Source: Tetrapyrgos nigripes | Lineage: Eukaryota > Basidiomycota > Agaricomycetes > Agaricales > Campanellaceae | Length of the DNA: 64,000 nucleotides | Direction: 5' to 3' | NCBI GenBank assembly: GCA_013368315.1 | Contig: JAACJM010000207.1 | Location: forward strand, 62,001 to 126,000 | In this document: piece after piece, positions 55,346-64,000 of the stretch | Numbering within the stretch: the stretch's first letter is position 1 | Layout: every line of letters starts with the position of its first letter | The notes under the pieces: generated by a model | Seen by the model: only the letters and a program-made list of their open reading frames with translations | Told to the model about the DNA's origin: nothing | Database searches by the model: none | Program-made: the position numbers and the translations under genes

Positions 55346-57152
55346 TTCAATAGCTCCGTAGTTTGCTTGCAACCAGTTGCGCGCAAGATCTGACGGGGCA
55401 TTGGATACCATGCTAGTACCAGGATCAGCCCGAAGGGCGGAGTCTGCCAAGGGAGAAAACAGCAGCAAAGCACCTGCCATCGGTAACTCGGGGAGTTTGT
55501 ACATTGCCTGATACCGTAGTAGCTGGTAGGCCAGAATCCCACTGCAGGAATCACTGGCGACAATGATGTTACGGGGTTCGAAACCGAGGTCGAGGAGATA
55601 TCGATAGCCAGCGATGATATCGATCAAAGCTGCTGGAAATGGATTGTTTATTTCATAGGGAGGCCCAGCGGCTAGACGGTACTCCGTGGCAAAAAATACG
55701 TTTGACTTGTGGTACGTATTCCAGGATGCCTTTACAGATATTAACATTGGGGGTGAATGATGGACTTCCACTACCAAGCTGAGAGACATTACTATAGAGC
55801 GGCAGAAAACGAATAAAAAGAACCCACCACAAAACCTCCTCCTGTGAAGATTGTTACGAGGCCTCTTAAAGGCCGAGTTAACTTATGTCGACCTCGGAAA
55901 CTTTACCATGACCTCGAACTCCCACCCCTTTTCGTTGCCACAGCCAGCCTTTACCCTTCCTGACAACTGGAATGTCCAGACTCGGTCTGGACCAGATCCA
56001 AGGACCGTTGACGTTAATAACCACGACGTCATGCTAGCGTGTCAAATCGGTCTGCTTAACGCCCTTCTTCCCTCTCACTTTCCACCGATTCTCCCTCCCT
56101 TCTGCATAACCTGAGTTAGACTACGTGAAAGGGCCTCGTAATTTGCCATGTGAAGCGATGGCCCTTTGCCCCAGTTAACTTATGTCGACCTCGAAAATTT
56201 TACCATGACCTCAAACTCCCGCCCCTTTTCGTTGCCACTCAACCCAACTGTGTGTCGTCACCACACCACGCCGGTCTCTACTTCCCGATCAACCTGAAAT
56301 ATCCAGACTGAGTCTACATACATCAACAATCACGATGTCATGCCAGTGTGTGGACTCATCTCACCTTCAATGCCAGCATCGTGCTTCATGGGATACTTAC
56401 TCGCGTCCACGGCTTTCTCTCCGCAAGTATGGCCATACTAATTGTTATCCAACGTTTGCCAGTACTCGCCGCCCTACTTCCTCCACTTCTGAAGCTTGGC
56501 TTCAGCCTCGACGCCCTCGTAATTCAGAATTCTTGCCTCTTCATCGTCATTAATTTATGTTTATGTCGTACTCTTAGCGACCTGTAGCAACCTCAAAGTC
56601 TTTTCCGTGGGTTCAAACTCTCAACTTATTTCGCTCATACTACTTTGCAAGTAGCTGCAACGTAGTCAATACAAGAGTGAGGTTTTGTTGAGGAGGGCCT
56701 CATAACTTGCCATGCGAAGCAGTGGCACCTTTCCCCAGTCAGGTGGGGACGTACCATGCAAATTAAGGATAACTTTTTCGTCTGTGCAAGCCTTTTCACC
56801 AACGTGACCACCCAAGTCCCTCACACCGAACCAAAAACCAGCCGTCTTCACAGTCTGTACTTTGTTGAAATTAGCAAACTGCTGGATATCCCTGACGATC
56901 AAATCAGGTGTCGGCTGTACCCAAACGAAGCCAAGAGGTGTCACTGGTAGGCCAATTTGTAAGGCTATGGTGGTCCCTTCGTCTAGGAACTTGACAATGA
57001 GTGAACGAGAAATGGACCAGTTTCGGCAAGGACGCATGGAAGGAAACAGGTAGCGGATAGCGGACGGCCCATAAAGGCAGACGTAGAAGAATAGAGAGGG
57101 CACCGAAGGCAATGTAGAGCGTTTTGAGCAGTTGACGACGATACGCAAACAT
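55343..57152 (-). pseudogene. alpha/beta-hydrolase fold-3 esterase/lipase-like gene, multiply disrupted
   Basis: Exon 1 (56755-57152) starts MFAYRRQLLKTLYIAFG and ends VILNLH. A 14-nt microexon (55828-55841) then completes the oxyanion motif HGGGFV, and exon 3 starts at 55778. Family landmarks are FWFG (substrate side), EYRLA, NPFPAALIDIIAGYRYL and the nucleophile motif SDSCSG in place of the usual GDSAGG. Damage: an exact 7-bp tandem duplication at 57051-57064 shifts frame between LPLWAVR and YLFPSMRP; an extra base near 55705 shifts frame before SNVFFATEYR; and about 890 bp of repeat DNA fills the intron between exon 1 and the microexon. The C-terminal part bearing the catalytic Asp and His is lost after NYGAIE, next to LTR debris. 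In life it would hydrolyse esters; now a relic. Confidence 0.82.
55851..56745. repeat. GTTAACTTA/TTACGAGGCC repeat block inserted in the hydrolase intron
   Basis: Two tandem but divergent units. The first runs from TTACGAGGCCTCTTAAAGGC to GGGCCTCGTAA (56133-56143). The second runs from AGTTAACTTATGTCGACCTC (56172) to GGGCCTCATAACTTGCCATG (56698). Both share CCCCTTTTCGTTGCCAC and ACGATGTCATG-type text with 42253. The 10-bp TTACGAGGCC/GGCCTCGTAA ends of unit 1 are perfect inverted repeats. No target duplication was recognised. Confidence 0.6.
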
Positions 57153-57196
57153 TGTTACGAGACCCTTTTAGGCCGAGTTAACTTAGAGCCTGTTCA

Positions 57197-57814
57197 GTAG
57201 AAAGTAAAGACATGTGTACTTTTTTAACGGATTACTCGAAATGGCAGGTGTCTGAAATTTTCTCTGAAAGCGTGACAGAGTCGTAAGAGCGTCAAGGATG
57301 TCGTCTCCAGCAGGTGGTATGCATCCTCAGTGATCTCTGGATGCTCTATGGCCCATTATACTCGCTGCTGGGTGGCTAGTGAATGTAATTGTCCTTGTCG
57401 TCGCCATCTACGCATCTCCTCACTACTGGAAGCAACCTTATCACACCTCTGCCCAGACCGGTGCACAGTAGGTTCTGGAACTCATCAAAAGGCCATCCCG
57501 ACCGGATATATAACGAACTTGGAATGCAGTTACATGTTTTTTTGTTCTTTGTAGAGCAGTTGAGGGCACTGGGAGTGGAGGATAGTCGGCATCTTATGAT
57601 GGAAGAAAAGGCATTTCCGCCAGGTTTTGGTGCCCTGGGTACAGCTGTCTCGGTGTCATTCTGAGCCATTGAGGATATCATAGGCGGTATATAGGCTATC
57701 GAGCGAAGCGATGAGGTTTTTTCTGCAAGTCACAGAAGGGTCACAATAGAATTATAAACAGAAACTACCATATGCAGTAATCTGTTAAAAATTTTAAGCG
57801 TCTTTACTTTCTAC
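57197..57814. mobile_element. 618-bp TIR element nested in the Harbinger-like TIR
   Basis: Perfect 15-bp ends GTAGAAAGTAAAGAC / GTCTTTACTTTCTAC. Bordered by TCA (57194-57196) and TGA (57815-57817), so the 3-bp duplication is imperfect or the target was palindromic. Removing it restores GAGCCTGTTCACACACCG, matching the other end of the host element. The inside has open frames on both strands (for example 57376-57681 on -) but no recognised domain. Confidence 0.65.
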
Positions 57815-58249
57815 TGACACACCGAAAAGGGACAAATTTCCGCTCGACGGATACATGACCGGATATGTGTATGAAAATGAGATATATTTGGAATATAGAT
57901 ATAAGTACAGAAAGATGATGTATCTGTAAGCTAGATATTTGATCAGAAAGTTGCTATATAAGGATGAATTTTTAGTATATTTGATTGGTGTGTGGACATA
58001 TTCTGTATCAAAGCTATTGAAAGAACTACAAAAAGACCTCAAATCAGGATTCCAGACATGATTACAGATATGTGTCCGAAAAGACAATAAGTCCGGATTC
58101 CGGACAAGGGTCCCGATAGTAGTCCTGGCAGATGAACTGATAGATCAGAATGAATGTTATAAAAATATCAGTATTACAGACATATAAACTATACGCACCC
58201 ATATCTGGAAGCCGGATGTATTGTCTTTTCGGATGCATATCTGTAACTA

Positions 58250-59809
58250 CAGTGGCCAAAAAAATTGTCCACATGTTTGGCACTTTTGGAAAGATTGCTG
58301 ATTTAAGAGCTATTGAGCAGAAATCTCAAAACATGGCTGGTGGTAGCAAAAAAGCCTTTGATTAGAGCTACAATAATCTGTGGAGTTATGATTGATTTAA
58401 AATTGTATGTCATTTGGACAATTTTTTGAGTTGCCACTTCAAAATCATTATTGCAATAACCTGATGTGTTATACATGATGTCATGGGTGGAGCTGTACAG
58501 TAATGTGATGTATACACCACAATGATGTCATAGCTGCCAGCTGGAGCATACATAGCAACATACAGATGCTCTACAGCTTCTATGAAAATCATGGGGTCCC
58601 TCATATCAGCCCAGAAAGACAATCTCTACTCTCTCCTCCAAACTGCCCCTCCCTCTATCAAAATTTCAGCTCAGACTGAAGTATGAAAGCAGAGTGTTGC
58701 TTTTATAGGTAGAGAGACATGTTCTGATAAAGGAAACCATTGGATATAGCACTTTAGAAAGTTAATACCCAGCTGAAAAATGGCCACCTCTGGATCAACT
58801 CCCATATTATTAATGCTTTCCAGGATTTTGTTACTTAAGATGGTCATATAGTGTTTGCAATCTATCTTCCCCTTCATCTGGACCATTTTTACTGCTTACT
58901 GTTGCCCCATACCCTACCCCATCATGTCATTTTCTCTCTCAAATGTCATCATTTCTGTCACATCTTGCTGTACCATGAATTTATCTCTCTTTTCTCACAC
59001 ATGCTGGGGCATATTTGCCCCAAAATAATTGGTTTTGGTCTTATCTGAGAAAATAACCCACTTCTAGCCTTCTACAGCCCGGTCTTTTTACATCTGTGCA
59101 AACTTCAAGTGAGCCTTGCTGCAAGTCACTGTAAGTTTGCACTTGTTCTGTGTTTTGGAGATCGCCACAAGACGTTTTCAGGAATGTTTTGGCTGTTATA
59201 GGTTGGGACAGGTTGTCCAAGAAGAGCCTTGATGTTTCAGGCCACTTGTGTAGCAATCTGGCTTTACCAGAATGGATTTTTTTCCAATCTAACCTCTTCA
59301 CAAGTAGTAGAGAGCCTCCTAGGACACCCTGCTGTATTGTTCTCATTGTCTGTATTTGTCTTTTAAACCACAAAAGAAACTCTTGGCTTCCATACTCCAG
59401 TCTGAGCTGCAATTTTTGCAGATGGAGAGGCAGTTAAGAGGAGAGAGTAGAGATTGTCTTTCTGGGCTGATATGAGGGACCCCATGATTTTCATAGAGGC
59501 TGTAGAGCATCTGTATGTTGCTATGTATGCTCCAGCTGGCAGCTATGACATCATGTATAACACATCAGGTTATTGCAATAATGATTTTGAAGTGGCAACT
59601 CAAAAAATTGTCCAAATGACATACAGTTTTAAATCAATCATAACTCCACAGATATTTGGCCAAATAAGACAAAACAGACAGATTATTGTAGCTCTAATCA
59701 AAGGCTTTCTTGCTACCACCAGCCATGTTTTGAGATTTCTGCTCAATAGCTCTTAAATCAGCAATCTTTCCAAAAGTGCCAAACATGTGGACAATTTTTT
59801 TGGCCACTG
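58250..59809 (-). mobile_element. decayed Tc1/mariner element (1,560 bp)
   Basis: TA duplications at 58248-58249 and 59810-59811. Ends CAGTGGCCAAAAAAATTGTC with inverted repeats of about 360 bp (58250-58622 and 59454-59809). The ends align with those of the intact element at 22206, so both belong to one family. Inserted inside the Harbinger-like element. Confidence 0.9.
58671..59412 (-). pseudogene. Tc1 transposase remnant
   Basis: On the minus strand, fragments matching the intact transposase at 22576 can be read: RTIQQGVLGGSLLLVKR and KWPETSRLFLDNLSQ in an out-of-frame register (59412-59041), and MNNMGVDPEVAIFQ-like text near 58770 just before the second catalytic Asp. Most of the catalytic core between about 58900 and 59040 has been replaced or deleted, and frames shift. 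It cannot produce a working enzyme, but its TIRs could still be recognised by the intact copy. Confidence 0.75.
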
Positions 59810-59982
59810 TATATCCGGATTCTCGATTCTCGGTCTTTTTGTACTTCATATCTAGCTTACTGATACATCATCTTTTTGTACTTATATCTAGTTTCCAGAT
59901 ATATCTCATTCTCGTACACATATCCGGTCACAGATCCGTCGAGCGGAAATTTGTCCCTTTTCGGCGTGTGAACAGGCTCTTA

Positions 59983-61000
59983 TGTGGACCTCGCAATTGA
60001 GTAGCAAACTTTTCCACGGGTTCTAAGTTTCACACGCTACCAGCGTTCCGAAATGACCGATATGACTAAACCGACGCTCAGCTGACACGTCATCGCGTCA
60101 TCCTTCCCTCCGTCGACGTTCATGATGACACAGGCCCCACCAACCAGCAAGACGAGCTTCAGACGCGTTACCTTCCCTCAGCAGCCGTCAAAAGTCATCA
60201 AGGTCAGTTTAAAAGCGTAGATAGAACTCTGAGGAAATTAGTACGATTTGGCTGCCCAACAGATGCGTATCTTTGTTTCCCCTTGACCCTTCAAGTTTTC
60301 TGTGTGTGGTGTGTCAATCATTCCTTCAAGTATCCTGACCCGAGTTCTGTCCTTATCCCTTTCAAACATCTGCATCGTCTATGTCGCTTCTAATAGACGC
60401 GAGAGGACTGGCTCCTTATGACTCCCATTCAAATCCCAGTCTCACCTGAGCAGGAATTCTTCAAACATTTTAGTTGAGTATTGCCATTCGAAATGTACTA
60501 TTTCCTTGTTCTTCTAAGTTTTGACATCAATTGTAAGCAACCTTTTGTAAGTACCCTAAACATCCGTTTCTCCTCCTCCTCTCCCCCACTGACTTCGGTG
60601 CGGCCCTCTGACAGGACTGACTGATCAACACAGCAACCAAGGGTTGTCTATGACACGCAACCAACGACCACTGATTTCCCACCAGTACCGTTTGTCCTCT
60701 TCTTAATCAAGTTTATCATCGTCCCTGTGGCATGACTCTTGGTGCTACCTCCGAGTCACTCGTCCTCCAAGTTTTCTAGACTACCGAGATATGTCACAGG
60801 GCCTTAAGCTGTGATCTATTCATGTCTGTCTTCCGTGGATAGTCTCGCAGTGCCTTATGCCATGTCTTCCCTGGATACGTAGTCTAGCAGTGCCTTATTT
60901 ATGCCTTGTCTCTTCTTCGAGGTGCGGTGTGTATGTATTGTAGAGTGGATACGCCGACGCATCTGTCTTTATCTATGTGCATAGGTAAGTGCATAGACAA
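59983..61000. other. tail of the interrupted repeat, then intergenic
   Basis: 59983 to about 60230 continues the GTTAACTTA repeat family (GGACCTCGCAATTGAG, CATCGCGTCATCC). The rest has no ORF of note. Confidence 0.45.
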
Positions 61001-61010
61001 CATATATGAT

Positions 61011-61024
61011 ATATATATATAAGG
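61011..61024 (+). promoter_or_regulatory. TATA element upstream of the secreted-protein gene
   Basis: TATATATATAAGGG about 225 bp before the start codon at 61246, followed by a pyrimidine-rich leader (TTTCTTTCTTCTCTTACC), a common fungal core-promoter layout. Confidence 0.5.
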
Positions 61025-61245
61025 GGATTAACGGACTGATTTCTTTCTTCTCTTACCTCTTTTCTCTTGGCTAGACCGCAGAAACTTACGCGCAACTTTT
61101 GACATTTTGACATTTGACCTCTCATCTCTTTCACTCTACTCTATCCTCTCTCGACTGTAACGACGTTTTGTACCTTTTTACGCCTGTTACCTCTCCTCAA
61201 CGGATCAACGACAGCGACGTGACGTTCAGTCTACCAGGTACCTCA

Positions 61246-62586
61246 ATGCCGCCGTCCCGTCGTCGCTCTCTCCTCTCTATCCCCCTCCTCTTATCATCCC
61301 TCTCCCTCCTCCCCACTTTTCCCACTCTAGTTTCCGCCCATCCCTACCGTCACCAACCCCAATCCCCGTCCCAAGAACAAGTGCAAAGAGTTATCCGCAA
61401 CATAACTGTAGACGACTCACACCCGTCCATCAGATACACTGGGTCCTGGGCCGTGACGAATAGTAATTTAGCGTATAATAGAAGCGTTCATTTTACGAAT
61501 GATGAAAAGGCAGGGGTTAGGTTTAGTTTCACTGGTGAGTTTTTGCGTATTCGCACTCGCTTCGTTCCGTTTTCCGCTATCCTGGCATAGGATAGGCACA
61601 TGGAAAATTAGTAACCAGTAACTAACCTCATCTACATCTACATCTTTTCTCTGCCACCTTGCTATCTTTCCACGTCTTCGTCTAACACCGCCGGCGCCTT
61701 TATCTCCTTATCCCCTTGTCGGGCAACCACATACCATATCACTGCATGATTATCTTTATCCAGGCATAGCATTCTACTACCTCTCACCGACATACCCATT
61801 CCCTATGGGTGCGACGCTTTCCATCTCGACTTCAACTGGGCAGATTGGTGAGTATTTTGAGTTTTTGTATTTTGTATTTTGTATTTTTATTTTTCCTTTC
61901 CCTTTCGTCGTCGTTTACTAACCGTTCCTACCCTACCCTATTCCTTACTCCTTCCTACTTCCTGCTTTCAACATCACATGCATACTGATGACACATATAC
62001 ACCTACACGTATGCGATGCGATACGACACCACAGGCAACTCCATCGACGGGATGTACAACCGATCTGCTCCGCATCAAGACAACAAACCGGGTGGGGAGA
62101 CGGGGGCGTCTCAAGTAGTATTAAGTATTAATCCAGAGGATGGGAAGCTTAAAAACGAGAAACACGTCGTGGATATCGGTCCGGGTACGTTGGGGGGTTT
62201 AAGTTTTGACGGGTTTATGTGAGTGTTTTGTTTTCCATGCTTCTCAAATATTCGTCTTGGTTCCGATTTGTTTTTCTTCGTCGTTTGCGTTCTGCGTTCT
62301 GCGTTCTGCGTTCTGCGTTCTGCGTTCTGCGTTCTGCGTTCTGCGTTCTGCGTTCTGCGTTCTGCATTCTGCGTTCTGCGTTCTGCGTTCTGCGTTCTGC
62401 GTTCTGCTTTCTGCTTTCTGCCAGCTTTAGTTCTTCCTTCAAAGGACTGATCGTTGGCCGGCCTACAGATATACGGTAATTGACTGGGATATTTCATCTT
62501 CTGGAGACAGTGGGAACGGCAATAGGACTTTTAGTGGTAAGGACGATGGTAAGGACTCGCGCGAGGAGGAGGACGAGGAGGAGTGA
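61246..62586 (+). CDS. secreted four-exon protein of unknown function
   Basis: Exons 61246-61534, 61764-61847, 62035-62218 and 62469-62586 with GT-AG introns sum to 675 nt, 224 residues in one frame. Residues 1-35 form a signal peptide with an Arg-rich head (MPPSRRRSLLSIPLLLSSLS). The mature part begins near AHPYRHQP. It contains ITVDDSHPSIRYTGSWAVTN and VRFSFTGIAFYYLSP, a pattern resembling fungal jelly-roll/galactose-binding-like secreted or membrane proteins. NVT/NRS-type N-glycosylation sites are frequent. The C-terminus is very acidic (KDSREEEDEEE). The ATG at 61246 is preferred over 61114 because it gives the signal peptide. There are no stops; likely expressed. The ligand or enzyme role is unknown. 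Confidence 0.65.
62284..62420. repeat. 7-bp microsatellite inside intron 3
   Basis: About nineteen copies of TGCGTTC with rare variants (TGCATTC, TGCTTTC toward the end). The array makes up over half of the 250-bp third intron. It generates spurious open frames on both strands. Confidence 0.95.
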
Positions 62587-63290
62587 ATTAAAATGGCTGC
62601 AAACTTTCTGAACTGATAACTGACAGCAGATTAATAGAATTACTCTGTAGCTTAATTAATACAATTATTTTGATTGGGTAAAAAGGCAGTAGAATGACCA
62701 GGCAAGAATTTTCAAAACCTTGCTGGATAAAATAACAATAGCGGAATATTCTTGAAGTAATTGTAATCAACAAAAGAATTTGTGTGACTACCAAGCTACA
62801 AACTGACAATGAGGGTCTATAAAGTTGATCTCACTTAAGGTAGCTAGAATGGGCTCATGAAATTCACTCATTGAAGCCAATTAATTTTATACTGGGACCT
62901 GTCCGAGAGTACAATCTGCCACAATGATATTAATTCAATTATAGTGCCCGCGTTTACGGTCAGCCCATCCTGTCGATCACTCGCCCTCCTCGCTTTCACA
63001 TCAACTGGGGAAGGGTGCAACTGCTTTGTATGGCAAGTTACGAGGCCCCCTTTCCTGTTGAGTGTCTATGTCCTCAAGTAGAAGCCTTATTCAAGCAATG
63101 ATCTTGTATTTCCTGACAGACTGTACTAGTAATCAAATGCGGTAGCGAGGACATTGATGAACAGGGAAGGAAAGAGTCTGAAGCAATAAAGCTAATGATG
63201 CCAGCATCAAAGAAACGAAGACAAAGCGAAACGTTACTGTTAAAGTGAGTAACGAAAATTCTGATCAACTGCCTCGCATCTTTCTATTTG
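62587..63290. other. AT-rich intergenic, no gene seen
   Basis: Short ORFs only. GGCAAGTTACGAGGCCC at 63031 is another TTACGAGGCC boundary, matching the text next to the hydrolase exon 1 donor. Confidence 0.45.
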
Positions 63291-63291
63291 A

Positions 63292-63582
63292 TCAGAGACT
63301 GTTGCCAGGTGAAGATGAAGCGAAGGAGTACTTGGGTAAGTACTGATGGGACTTCAATGCTGCATTGAGGACCCGGAAAGGCGTATACTGAGTGCCCGGT
63401 CTTCCAGGCAGATGCTCAATGGGTTTGTGCATAGGAAGACTAGAAGAAGACGGAGGAGAGGGAGGAACGATCTCGACATCTTCGAGAATAATGAGGTCTT
63501 GGTCTTCTTTGACGATTCGGGGACAGTTGTCTTGGATGGGGAATATGAGGCTGAGTTGGGGACCGTGGCCGTGAAAGTGCAT
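63292..63582 (-). CDS. possible exon of an unknown gene
   Basis: A 96-residue frame with MHFHGHGPQLSLIFPIQDN, then an acidic hydrophobic run (DQDLIILEDVEIVPPSPP) and a Ser/Pro-rich linker. Overlapping frames on both strands are also open across this interval, so the coding strand is a guess from composition. No family recognised; a GTAAGTACT donor-like site near 63340 exists only on the plus strand. Confidence 0.25.
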   Translation of the reverse strand: MHFHGHGPQLSLIFPIQDNCPRIVKEDQDLIILEDVEIVPPSPPSSSSLPMHKPIEHLPGRPGTQYTPFRVLNAALKSHQYLPKYSFASSSPGNSL

Positions 63583-63589
63583 AGACGAT

Positions 63590-64000
63590 TATGTGAGACA
63601 CAGAGTATTCCTGACCCAGGAACTATGGAGAAAGTCGAGAGAAAGGCATGAGCGACGACGAGAGAGGTTACGTCGCAGCCAAAGCCAAGCCGAAGTGAAG
63701 GCATGAGGAAATTTCACATCACATGCCATGCACGTGGTCACGTGTCAAGTGAGACGCGTCTACTTCCCATCGCCCCAAACACCCTTTTCGACACCTTTTA
63801 CAGAGTAGATTTCCCTATAGGTGCATTTAAAAGAGATATTTCAAACCCACGAGCTTTAAAGAACATTATTCTTGGTCAGCTCCGAAACACAATCGGGAAT
63901 CGTAGCCTTAAAATCGTAGCCTCGGGAAAATCGCAAAGCCTCAAACTCGCAATCTAAAACTCGGAATTTATTTTTTTAACACTTTGAACACCATAGCTAT
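63590..64000. other. window end, no gene assigned
   Basis: Short ORFs only (63703-63957 on +, no motif). CGTAGCCTTAAAATCGTAGC shows a local direct repeat near 63900. Confidence 0.4.

Larger units (their letters stand above)
57186..59979. mobile_element. PIF/Harbinger-like non-autonomous element carrying two nested insertions
   Basis: The outer ends GAGCCTGTTCA / TGAACAGGCTC are flanked by a 3-bp duplication TTA (57183-57185 and 59980-59982). Removing the two inner elements leaves about 618 bp whose terminal inverted repeats extend some 150 bp (CCGAAAAGGGACAAATTTCC, GACCGGATATGTGTA and so on). A TTA duplication and GAGCCTGTTC-type ends suit PIF/Harbinger. It interrupted a GTTAACTTA repeat: the text CGAGTTAACTTA before it continues as TTATGTGGACCTCG after it. 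No transposase inside. Confidence 0.8.

Noticed and set aside
62111..62497. ORFs with repeated ERRTQNA or LRSAFCV peptides
   Set aside because: Generated by the 7-bp microsatellite; 7 bp reads through all three frames in turn.

Overview
The window looks like accessory DNA from a basidiomycete, most likely an Agaricomycete. The reasons are short GT-AG introns (about 50-90 nt) splitting genes into many small exons, a DUF6534-type seven-helix membrane protein, a NACHT-WD40 (NWD) receptor-like gene, a short secreted tyrosinase, cyanovirin-N (CVNH) lectin domains, a Plavaka/CACTA-like transposase remnant and abundant Ty1/copia DNA. No rRNA, true tRNA, CRISPR or prokaryotic gene was seen.

Layout. 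1-11 kb: a decayed copia element on + (A) carries, just past its 3' LTR, a full-length copia element on - (B, 4015-11023) with two 368-bp LTRs, a 5-bp target duplication CTATA and a half-tRNA primer site. 11.7-13.7 kb: a DUF6534 membrane-protein gene on - with an 11-nt microexon. 14.9-17.6 kb: three hAT-type non-autonomous elements with perfect 8-bp duplications, one nested in another. 20.7-24 kb: pyrimidine-rich satellite/LTR-like DNA holding an intact DD34E Tc1 element. 24-26.2 kb: Plavaka-like transposase remnant. 27-29.6 kb: minisatellite, a fourth hAT element and a zinc-finger pseudogene. 30.8-32.1 kb: intact five-exon tyrosinase on -. 36.6-38.1 kb: two CVNH modules. 38.5-40.5 kb: coiled-coil exon and a seven-helix membrane protein. 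40.6-41.2 kb: dimeric satellite. 43.3-44.6 kb: TIR-bounded element. 46.8-51.3 kb: NWD gene with 14 WD40 repeats and one nonsense codon. 55.3-60 kb: alpha/beta-hydrolase pseudogene wrapped in several generations of nested elements. 61.2-62.6 kb: secreted four-exon gene with a 7-bp microsatellite inside an intron.

The host genes (tyrosinase, CVNH lectin, NWD receptor, hydrolase, orphan membrane proteins) belong to lineage-variable families and sit as islands among repeats; they do not form an evident cluster. Much of the decay is transition-type: in both copia elements most premature stops are TGA where CGA (Arg) is expected, and LTR differences are mostly CpG to TpG/CpA, which fits methylated repeats. 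Exon boundaries were derived by eye from frame continuity, splice signals and family resemblance. No alignment or database search was run.
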